5,897 bases of DNA. Origin: Promethearchaeia archaeon (GTDB lineage Archaea > Asgardarchaeota > Lokiarchaeia > Sigyniarchaeales > SOKP01). The notes below the pieces were generated by a model. The model searched no databases and had not been told where the DNA came from. It saw only the letters and a program-made list of their open reading frames with translations. Location: assembly GCA_029856445.1 (NCBI GenBank), contig JAHQWY010000238.1, positions 1 to 5,897 of the forward strand, given 5' to 3'. Shown piece by piece: positions 1 through 5,040 of this stretch; position 1 is the first letter of the stretch, and each line of letters opens with the position of its first letter. The translations under genes and the position numbers were made by a program.

Positions 1-322
1 TTTTTTTTTAATTTAAAGAGAATTATAAAAATAATAGATCCATGTGTTATTTAAATATTAGTATCTTATCGATTTACCTTAAATAGGGAAAAATTATAAT
101 ATTGTTATTTACACTTAGATCCTCTAAATTTTCAAATACAGAAGATTTTTAAAATATTTTATTTCAATTATACAATTTATGAAACCTTCCTCTGTAAAAT
201 TTTATCTCATATGACTTGAAGGCTATTTAAAAGAAAATCTATTAAAAAATAACCTAAATGAAGCAGTAAAGATTGGAGATACTAATAAAAAAATAACAAC
301 TAAAAGAATTTTTAAAAAAATA
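1..322. other. Intergenic A/T-rich stretch without an intact gene
   Basis: I see no complete gene, RNA gene or mobile element here. A run of nine T's at 1-9 could be the oligo-T terminator of a rightward gene lying off the left edge, but that gene is not visible. The only coding-like signal is the stop-interrupted frame at 179-373, listed separately. Two runs of seven A's (287-293 and 314-320) read as oligo-T on the minus strand and probably terminate the leftward hydrolase gene. Confidence 0.6.
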
Positions 323-373
323 TTAGTAGAACGAACCCATTGTTTTAATCATTCTATAAGAGAGTTCCGCTGA
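179..373 (+). pseudogene. Short coding-like frame broken by an in-frame TGA (possible gene remnant)
   Basis: An ATG at 179 opens an 11-residue peptide (MKPSSVKFYLI) that stops at TGA 212-214. The same frame then stays open for 52 codons to a TGA at 371-373. The second part begins LEGYLKENLLKNNLNEAVKI and is lysine-, asparagine- and leucine-rich, like the real genes here. It has no ATG, GTG or TTG near its beginning, so it cannot easily be a separate gene. Its last 17 or so codons overlap the 3' end of the convergent hydrolase gene and are probably not functional. I do not recognise a family. It may be the decayed end of a small gene, or chance in A/T-rich DNA. Selenocysteine at the TGA is possible in principle in Lokiarchaeia, but nothing in the sequence supports it. 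Confidence 0.2.
314..320 (-). terminator. Oligo-T terminator of the MBL-fold hydrolase gene
   Basis: Seven consecutive T's on the minus strand begin two bases past the hydrolase stop codon, and a second T7 tract (293-287) follows about 20 bases on. Archaeal RNA polymerase commonly stops at such T-rich tracts without needing a hairpin. Tandem tracts of this kind are typical. In A/T-rich DNA they also occur by chance, so this is a positional inference. Confidence 0.4.
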
Positions 374-1087
374 CTTTTTTCCATTTTCACTGATTCCCAT
401 ATGACCAGGAAGGAGATATTTTATATCTAAATCTTTTACAAACTTTATTGATTCTATTAACGTTGGTAATGAACCACCTGGAAAGTCATATCGTCCAAAA
501 TTACCTCCTATAAAGATTAGATCACCAGGAATTATAATCTTTTTTTCCGGTTCGTAATAACATATAGATCCTAAGGAATGACCAGGGGTGTGATAAATTT
601 TAAATCTAAACTCAGAGGAAATAACTATTTCTTTGAAATTACTTAAATCATTAACTTGTAAAGGGATAATCTCGATTCCGAATCTTCTCGCAGTTAAACC
701 AAGCATTACTGGTAAAATTCTTTTTTCCTCTCCTTTTTCCAGTATTCTTGCAGCTTCTCCATAAGCAAAAACTTCTGGAGGTTTCTCTTTTAAATAGTTC
801 AGTAATTTATATATACCCAAGACATGATCAACGTGTTCATGAGTTAAAAATATTCTCGTTATGTTTTTGTAATTCAAATTTAATTTCTCCATCCCTTTTA
901 TTAAACCATCAAGGGAAATTGCATTTCCTGCATCAAATAAACTTAAATCACCTGTATTAGAATCTTTAATAATATATTGATTACAATCAAGCATCTGATT
1001 TTCTGAAAAGTAAAATAGGTTTTTAATAACCTCTTTACCTATTTTTTCAGAATCATCCTTAGAAAAAAACATAATATGTCTGTTCAA
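323..1087 (-). CDS. Metallo-beta-lactamase-fold hydrolase (glyoxalase II-like)
   Basis: This 254-residue protein has the complete set of MBL-fold metal ligands: the THEHVDH motif gives H83, H85, D87 and H88, and these are followed by H170 (TPGH), D189 (PGD) and H229 (PGHMG). The segment GRYDFPGGS near residues 199-206 resembles the GR.D.PGG.S signature of glyoxalase II-like and YcbL-like enzymes, which hydrolyse thioesters or related bonds using a dinuclear zinc or iron centre. The substrate cannot be read from the sequence. No signal peptide or membrane segment is visible, so it should be cytoplasmic. The start used here is TTG at 1087-1085, preceded by a weak AAGAG. An ATG five codons in (1072-1070) is an equally plausible leaderless start, and neither choice affects the fold. 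The gene is divergent from the ModE-like regulator and could be controlled by it, but only adjacency suggests this. Family assignment is firm; function is generic. Confidence 0.93.
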   Translation of the reverse strand: MNRHIMFFSKDDSEKIGKEVIKNLFYFSENQMLDCNQYIIKDSNTGDLSLFDAGNAISLDGLIKGMEKLNLNYKNITRIFLTHEHVDHVLGIYKLLNYLKEKPPEVFAYGEAARILEKGEEKRILPVMLGLTARRFGIEIIPLQVNDLSNFKEIVISSEFRFKIYHTPGHSLGSICYYEPEKKIIIPGDLIFIGGNFGRYDFPGGSLPTLIESIKFVKDLDIKYLLPGHMGISENGKKSAELSYRMIKTMGSFY

Positions 1088-1137
1088 AAAACTCTTTTAA
1101 ACAAATAAAACTAGCTTAATTTTAATGTTTTTCTTTT

Positions 1138-1149
1138 AAAACATATAAT
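1138..1149 (+). promoter_or_regulatory. Putative TATA box of the ModE-like gene
   Basis: AAAACATATAAT is centred about 35 bases before the ATG at 1179. An archaeal start site about 25 bases downstream would leave a very short leader. This matches the lack of any Shine-Dalgarno-like sequence before the ATG, so leaderless translation is likely. TATA-like strings are frequent in such A/T-rich DNA, and the call rests on spacing. Confidence 0.35.
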
Positions 1150-1159
1150 TATTAATAAT
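1148..1159. repeat. 12-bp perfect palindrome, candidate operator
   Basis: ATTATTAATAAT reads identically on both strands. It overlaps the downstream end of the putative TATA box in the gap between the divergent hydrolase and ModE-like genes. A dimeric winged-helix protein bound here would block transcription. Autoregulation by the neighbouring regulator is an inference, and A/T-rich DNA produces such palindromes by chance fairly often. Confidence 0.25.
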
Positions 1160-1164
1160 CAAAA

Positions 1165-1178
1165 AATAAATATTTATT
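1165..1178. repeat. 14-bp perfect palindrome directly before the ModE-like start codon
   Basis: AATAAATATTTATT is a perfect 14-bp palindrome that ends on the base before the ATG at 1179, close to the expected transcription start. With the palindrome at 1148-1159 it makes a pair whose centres lie 18 bp apart. The position suits an operator for a dimeric regulator. Base composition alone could explain it. Confidence 0.28.
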
Positions 1179-1559
1179 ATGGCTAAAGAACCCAAAATTG
1201 AGATATTAAAATCTAAAATCAGTTTTGGTATAAAATTTTGGCTACAATTTGAGAATAAGAGTATCTTGGGTAGTGGGTGGGCGGAACTACTAAAAAGTAT
1301 TGAAAAAAATAAGGAAGGGTCTTTAACTCAAGCAGCTAAAGAGTGTAATTATTCTTACAAATATGCTTGGAACATTCTGAAAAGAATTGAAAAAAGAACA
1401 GGGATGCCTGTGGTAAAAACAAGTAAAGGGGGTCCTGGAGGGGGAGGATGGATTAAATTAAATGAATGGGGAAAATACCTTCTAGATACATATAATCATT
1501 ACTTTAAAGAGATCATTAAAATTGAAAAAAATCTTGAAAGAACCGTAAAAACCAACTAA
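1179..1559 (+). CDS. Stand-alone ModE-type winged-helix transcriptional regulator
   Basis: The 126-residue protein matches the DNA-binding half of ModE along nearly its whole length. It has an opening strand-helix region ending in KFWLQFENKSILGSGWAELL (19-38), a helix-turn-helix (about 47-72) with SLTQAAKECNYSYKYAWNIL in the place of the ModE SISAAAR..G.SYRRAW core, and a glycine-rich wing, KGGPGGGGW (83-91), which is the ModE hallmark. A lysine-rich helix closes the protein (about 108-124) and may help dimerisation. The molybdate-binding TOBE/MOP domains of E. coli ModE are absent, as in many archaeal COG2005 proteins, so the ligand is unknown and molybdate cannot be assumed. No molybdate transporter or molybdopterin gene is in view. 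It is divergent from the hydrolase gene, and palindromes in its leader suggest autoregulation. The ATG start has no Shine-Dalgarno site and is probably leaderless. Confidence 0.88.
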   Translation: MAKEPKIEILKSKISFGIKFWLQFENKSILGSGWAELLKSIEKNKEGSLTQAAKECNYSYKYAWNILKRIEKRTGMPVVKTSKGGPGGGGWIKLNEWGKYLLDTYNHYFKEIIKIEKNLERTVKTN

Positions 1560-1584
1560 TAAATAAATTTTAATTTAAATAATG

Positions 1585-1605
1585 ACTATTTTCATTAAGA
1601 ATAGT
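1585..1605 (+). terminator. Weak stem-loop after the ModE-like gene, possible terminator
   Basis: ACTATT (1585-1590) pairs with AATAGT (1600-1605). One G.T and one T-A pair extend the stem to eight, leaving a five-base loop (1593-1597). A run of six T's follows at 1620-1625. The stem is A/T-rich and weak, and the T tract is about 15 bases away, so the hairpin may be incidental and the T tract alone may act. Confidence 0.2.
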
Positions 1606-1635
1606 AAAATGAAATAGAATTTTTTAGAAAAGCAA

Positions 1636-1645
1636 TTTAAAATAA
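1636..1645 (+). promoter_or_regulatory. Putative TATA box of the CBS-domain gene
   Basis: TTTAAAATAA is centred about 26 bases before the ATG at 1667, the distance expected for an archaeal TATA box with transcription starting close to the start codon. The separate GGGGT at 1656-1660 would act as a ribosome-binding site only if transcription starts further upstream, so the two signals are partly competing readings. Confidence 0.28.
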
Positions 1646-1666
1646 TTTCATGCATGGGGTTCTAAT

Positions 1667-2095
1667 ATGGGGGAAGATCTCTTACAAAAATTAAGTGAGA
1701 TAAAAGCATCAGAGATAATGATAAAGAACCCCCTTTCTATAACTCCAGATGAAAAAATAAGTGCAACCGAACTTTTGATGTTGAGGAAGAAAATAGGGGG
1801 TCTTCCTGTAGTGAAAAATCAAAAAAATAATCAATTAATCGGAATTATCACCCAAAGGGATATACGATTAGCTAGATTTGCTATGAGTTTAGAATCCCCA
1901 AACACTACTGTTAAAGATTTAATGACATCTGAACCTTTTGTTGTTAAAAAGGATGATACATTAAAGAATATTTTAGAAATAATGTTTGAAAAGAATATCC
2001 AACGTTTGCCTGTTGTAAATAATGAAAACCAATTAATTGGATTAATAGTGCAAGGAGAAATCTTAAAAAAATTATTTGACTATATGAAAACATAA
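1667..2095 (+). CDS. Two-CBS-domain (Bateman module) protein
   Basis: The 142-residue protein is one CBS pair and nothing else. CBS1 covers about residues 12-73 (ASEIMIKNPLSITP to IGIITQRDIRLARF) and CBS2 about 82-140 (VKDLMTSEPFVV to IGLIVQGEILKKLF). CBS pairs bind adenosine nucleotides such as AMP, ATP or S-adenosylmethionine and usually act as energy or ligand sensors. CBS1 keeps the ribose/phosphate signature G-I-I-T-x-R-D (59-65), close to that of IMP dehydrogenase. In CBS2 the equivalent is GLIVQGE, with V for T and E for D, so the two sites are probably unequal. With no fused output domain, it likely acts through a partner that cannot be identified here. The ATG at 1667 has GGGGT six bases upstream as a possible ribosome-binding site. 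The 107-base gap to the ModE-like gene argues against tight coupling. The fold is firm; the role is unknown. Confidence 0.9.
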   Translation: MGEDLLQKLSEIKASEIMIKNPLSITPDEKISATELLMLRKKIGGLPVVKNQKNNQLIGIITQRDIRLARFAMSLESPNTTVKDLMTSEPFVVKKDDTLKNILEIMFEKNIQRLPVVNNENQLIGLIVQGEILKKLFDYMKT

Positions 2096-2130
2096 TAAAA
2101 TTATAAAAACTAGAAAAATCATATTTTTGG

Positions 2131-2149
2131 TAATTAATAGCATTAATTA
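2131..2149. repeat. 19-bp inverted repeat in the actin-related gene promoter
   Basis: TAATTAAT (2131-2138) and ATTAATTA (2142-2149) are exact reverse complements separated by AGC. The repeat sits 25-43 bases before the ATG at 2174, where an archaeal TATA box would be expected. It could contain that box, act as an operator overlapping it, or both. The arms are pure A/T, so chance is a real alternative. Confidence 0.3.
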
Positions 2150-2173
2150 AAAAAAAGGATTAGTTGATTCAAA

Positions 2174-3697
2174 ATGGCATTACCCTTACCTGGTACACCA
2201 ATCATAGTTGATATAGGTTCTGCCTATGTAAAGGTTGGATTTGCAGGAGAACCTAGCCCTAGATTTGTATTTCCATGTATAACTGGTACTGAAAAATATA
2301 AGGCTGTGATGGTTGATGTCAGTGCTCGAAGTATGTATGTTGGTCACGATGTTTCACGAATGAGGGGCGTTCTTAAAATCAAACATCCTATAGAAAGAGG
2401 GTCTATTATGGATTGGGATAGTTTCTATGAAATTCTTAATTATATTTTTTATTCTCTATTAAGAATTGAAAATTTATCAGAATATCCCGTTCTATATTGT
2501 GAATCACCTTTCATGAATAAAGAAACCAAAGAATACATCGCAAGACTTTTATTTGAAACTCATCGTGTTAGAAGCCTGATTATGATGCCTACACCATTAC
2601 TATCATTATTTAGTGTAGGACTAACTACAGGATTAGTCATAGAATCGGGTGCAGGTCTTACTTGGATAGTACCTATAATTAATGGACAAATGATTGAACA
2701 TTCGGTACAGAAACTAACCCTAGCTGGTGTTGACGTTAATCACAATTTAAAGAATCTTTTAATGAGGGAAGGAATTAATATAGCATCAAGTGCGGTTGAT
2801 GAGATTATTCAAGAAATCAAAGAAAAAAATTGTTATTTTGTATTAGATCCAAACAATCCACCAAAAACAAATGAAGTATTCAGTACTCCGATGCCAGACG
2901 GCTCAACAATAAACATTCCAAATTATATTCTTTTCCAAGCACCAGAAGTTTTATTTAATCCCAATATGCTAGGATATAGTTCAGTTATGAATTTGACTGA
3001 TGCTGTAATAGCAAGTCTAAGAGTATTGGATAATAATTATTGGCATGAATTACTATCTCATATTGTTATTTCAGGAGGTAATCTTTCATATAGTGGTTTT
3101 GAAGAGAGATTCGAATCTGAAATGAATGCCGTACTTCCTCAATTAGGGACAATACCAAGAGCAAAACCAGTATTATCAACTGTAAAAAATGAATTAATCC
3201 AACTCCAAGCAGCTGAAATGTCCAAGAAAAAGCGAGAGACCTGTAGTCACTGTGGAGCATTTGTAGATCTTTCTTCTGGTATTGAATTTTGTCCTTCATG
3301 TGGGGGAAGATTAGTTTTACCCGAAATAAAATTTGATTTATCTTCTCAAGATAAAAAAGAAGAACCAAAAAAAGGGATATGTCCTTTCTGTAATAAAGAG
3401 ATTGCAGATGTTACATCTTTATTTTGTCCTTATTGTGGAAGATCAATAGAAAGTTTAGAGAAATCAGATATTCCAGAAGTTATAAAAACAAAGACACCTG
3501 CTCAAGAATTTACAGAATATATGGAGGCTTCTAGTAAAGTTTTGAAACTTTATGTGCCAGATAATCTGCAATTTACTATTTTCAACGGAGCGGCTATTTT
3601 AGGAAGCTTACCTTCCTTTCAAAATCTTTTTATTACCTTTGAGCAATTTCAATCAAATAGAGATCTATTATATCGGGATATAAGCGAAATTCTATAA
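2174..3697 (+). CDS. Actin-related protein with an inserted double zinc ribbon
   Basis: The 507-residue protein aligns with eukaryotic actin end to end. Visible landmarks are the P1 loop VDIGSAYVKVGFAGE (12-26), a D-loop region of exactly actin length ending in YVG, the core KHPIERGSIMDWD, the P2 loop ESGAGLTWIVPI (157-168), IKEKNCY, PDGSTINI, a plug-like FNPNMLGYSS, the adenosine motif SGGNLSYSG (300-308) and the final NGAAILGSLPSFQ. About 130 extra residues (324-455) are inserted in subdomain 3. They hold two zinc ribbons, C357/C360/C373/C376 and C403/C406/C418/C421, joined by a charged linker. Catalytic positions differ from actin: Q137 is T140, D154 is E157, D157 is A160 and H161 is W164. 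Nucleotide binding seems possible and hydrolysis doubtful. Asgard archaea are known to encode actins and actin-related proteins; this is more likely a regulator or adaptor than the main filament protein. The zinc ribbons may bind protein or nucleic acid. The ATG has no strong ribosome-binding site. Confidence 0.95.
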   Translation: MALPLPGTPIIVDIGSAYVKVGFAGEPSPRFVFPCITGTEKYKAVMVDVSARSMYVGHDVSRMRGVLKIKHPIERGSIMDWDSFYEILNYIFYSLLRIENLSEYPVLYCESPFMNKETKEYIARLLFETHRVRSLIMMPTPLLSLFSVGLTTGLVIESGAGLTWIVPIINGQMIEHSVQKLTLAGVDVNHNLKNLLMREGINIASSAVDEIIQEIKEKNCYFVLDPNNPPKTNEVFSTPMPDGSTINIPNYILFQAPEVLFNPNMLGYSSVMNLTDAVIASLRVLDNNYWHELLSHIVISGGNLSYSGFEERFESEMNAVLPQLGTIPRAKPVLSTVKNELIQLQAAEMSKKKRETCSHCGAFVDLSSGIEFCPSCGGRLVLPEIKFDLSSQDKKEEPKKGICPFCNKEIADVTSLFCPYCGRSIESLEKSDIPEVIKTKTPAQEFTEYMEASSKVLKLYVPDNLQFTIFNGAAILGSLPSFQNLFITFEQFQSNRDLLYRDISEIL

Positions 3698-3731
3698 AAT
3701 TAAAGAATTTAAAATAGGAGTAAGAATTTCT

Positions 3732-3751
3732 ATATCTTTAAATAAAGATAT
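3732..3751. repeat. 20-bp inverted repeat between the actin-related and toroid genes
   Basis: ATATCTTTA (3732-3740) and TAAAGATAT (3743-3751) are exact reverse complements around AA. It begins about 35 bases after the actin-related stop codon and ends 90 bases before the next start. The two-base centre is tight for an RNA hairpin but good for a dimeric DNA-binding protein. No T-run follows directly, so an operator seems more likely than a terminator. Confidence 0.35.
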
Positions 3752-3841
3752 CTAACTATTAAGTTCTTTTGATAGATAATTTTTAATTTTAAGGTAAATT
3801 TAAAAAATTAAAATTTTATTCATTTAGCTTAGGTTTTTTAT

Positions 3842-4951
3842 TTGAAGAGTAAATATCGGTATTTCACTATTCTATTTCTAGTGTTTTTATTTACATTAAA
3901 TATAATACCGATTGTATTAGGCAAAACGCGAAAGACATATTTAAAAGATTTTCTTTATGACACTGAGGTTGAAGGTGAAGGTTTTAAAAATGGGGTTGGA
4001 GCTGGAGAGCCTATTAATGAAGCAACAGCTTATGCATTAGAAATATTAGATTATTATGATCTAAATGCTCATGAAGCTACTGATCTTACAACAAAATTGG
4101 AGACAGAATTAGAGAGTATGTTTGATAGTGATGATATTGTACTCTATGATTTGTATTATTTACTCAAATCGTTATTTTTCATTGATGAAGATTATTCAAC
4201 TAATGTGAATTTTTTAAATTTAAAAAATAGAATTCATCTATTCATTAATGGAACTGAACAAATTAGTGGAGGTTTTTCATTTTCAAATAGCTCTACATTA
4301 GCAAGTATGAGTTCAACTTACTTTGTAGTTCAAATTTTCAATTTGATAGATGAACCTATCCCAAATGAAACTATTCACAAAGACTGGATTATTTTATGTA
4401 ATAATAGTGATGGTGGATATGGGGGAAATAGTAGTTTATCTTCTAATTTACTTACCACATATTATGCCGTTTCTCTTTTAGAAACGTTAAATTTTTCTGT
4501 TGATTATTTAGCGAATAAAAGTCAGACATTAATATACTTAAATTCTTTTTATATACAAAATCCATCAGATCCAAATAATTTCGGAGGATGTCTACCTGAT
4601 CTTACAGCTAATTACGCCTTAATCAGTAGTACTTACCATTGCATATACGCGATTTCACTCATCGATGAAAATGTGCTTAATAAAGATCAAACTGTAAAAT
4701 GGATATTAACACGGCAATATTTTCAAGATGGTGGTTTTGCGGATATAACAGAAGGAACTAGTCAGTTAATGTCATCTGTAGTTTCTTCATATTATGCATT
4801 TAAAACTTTGGAAATATTTGGTTCTTTAGGTAAATTGAAAGCAGAAGTATTTATGGTAGAATTTAATTATTGGACTCTATTTATTATTTTTGCGAGTATA
4901 GGTGTAGTAGCGGTAATAGGTGTCATAATTTGGCGAAGAAGGAGAATTTAG
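3842..4951 (+). CDS. Secreted, membrane-anchored alpha/alpha-toroid protein (prenyltransferase/squalene-cyclase-like repeats)
   Basis: This 369-residue protein opens with a basic, hydrophobic signal peptide (MKSKYRYFTILFLVFLFTLN to about G27) and ends with one transmembrane helix (about 344-364) and a WRRRRI tail. The body should therefore face outside with the arginines in the cytoplasm. The body shows about five repeats, near residues 50, 143, 190, 248 and 297, each a GG-containing turn and a helix such as TTYYAVSLLETL. The clearest turns are DGGYGG and DGGF, typical of prenyltransferase beta-subunit and squalene-cyclase toroids. TYHCIYAISLI (264-274) resembles the zinc-histidine segment of protein prenyltransferases, but the D-x-C ligand pair seems absent (LLTTYY at that place). 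Catalysis is thus doubtful and a binding or surface role more likely. Several N-x-S/T sequons fit an exposed protein. The start is TTG at 3842, with AGGT seven bases upstream and an in-frame TAG at 3830-3832; the first ATG would lose the signal peptide. Function unknown. Confidence 0.85.
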   Translation: MKSKYRYFTILFLVFLFTLNIIPIVLGKTRKTYLKDFLYDTEVEGEGFKNGVGAGEPINEATAYALEILDYYDLNAHEATDLTTKLETELESMFDSDDIVLYDLYYLLKSLFFIDEDYSTNVNFLNLKNRIHLFINGTEQISGGFSFSNSSTLASMSSTYFVVQIFNLIDEPIPNETIHKDWIILCNNSDGGYGGNSSLSSNLLTTYYAVSLLETLNFSVDYLANKSQTLIYLNSFYIQNPSDPNNFGGCLPDLTANYALISSTYHCIYAISLIDENVLNKDQTVKWILTRQYFQDGGFADITEGTSQLMSSVVSSYYAFKTLEIFGSLGKLKAEVFMVEFNYWTLFIIFASIGVVAVIGVIIWRRRRI

Positions 4952-4953
4952 TA

Positions 4954-4960
4954 TTTTTTT
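4954..4960 (+). terminator. Oligo-T terminator after the toroid gene
   Basis: Seven T's begin two bases past the TAG stop. This is the usual archaeal position for termination, and the hairpin at 4981-4999 may back it up. Confidence 0.45.
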
Positions 4961-4980
4961 CTAAAAACCAAAAAAAATTC

Positions 4981-4999
4981 AAATAAGGCTTTCTTATTT
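4981..4999 (+). terminator. Stem-loop followed by T's between the toroid gene and folD
   Basis: AAATAAG (4981-4987) pairs perfectly with CTTATTT (4993-4999) around the loop GCTTT, and T's follow to 5001. A seven-pair stem plus T's resembles an intrinsic terminator. It lies 30 bases past the toroid stop codon and before the likely folD promoter, so it would separate the two transcription units. Confidence 0.4.
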
Positions 5000-5007
5000 T
5001 TATATGT

Positions 5008-5015
5008 CTATAATT
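5008..5015 (+). promoter_or_regulatory. Putative TATA box of folD
   Basis: CTATAATT is centred about 29 bases before the folD ATG. TTTATATG at 4999-5006 is an alternative about 38 bases upstream. No Shine-Dalgarno-like sequence precedes the ATG, so a leaderless mRNA is likely. Confidence 0.28.
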
Positions 5016-5040
5016 CTAAATTTATTATAAATATCTAACT

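Noticed and set aside
212..214. TGA as a selenocysteine codon
   Set aside because: Lokiarchaeia are reported to use selenocysteine, but the surrounding residues match no selenoprotein I know and no SECIS-like stem-loop was seen downstream.
748..960. 70-codon open frame on the plus strand
   Set aside because: It lies wholly antisense inside the MBL-fold gene, whose metal-binding motifs are intact, and its translation shows no recognisable domain.
1428..1452. G-rich tract resembling a G-quadruplex
   Set aside because: The guanine runs encode the glycine-rich wing (GGPGGGGW) of the ModE-like protein, so protein coding explains them.
3066..3368. 100-codon open frame on the minus strand
   Set aside because: It is the antisense shadow of the actin-related gene, across the SGG motif and the first zinc ribbon, and has no family signal.
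2174..3697. A eukaryotic contig, because of the actin-like gene
   Set aside because: The genes are intronless, closely packed and include ModE-type and bacterial-type FolD proteins with TTG starts and archaeal-style promoters, which fits an Asgard archaeon better.
4557..4664. Active protein prenyltransferase site in the toroid protein
   Set aside because: The histidine segment is suggestive, but the D-x-C zinc ligands appear absent and the protein is predicted to be extracellular.
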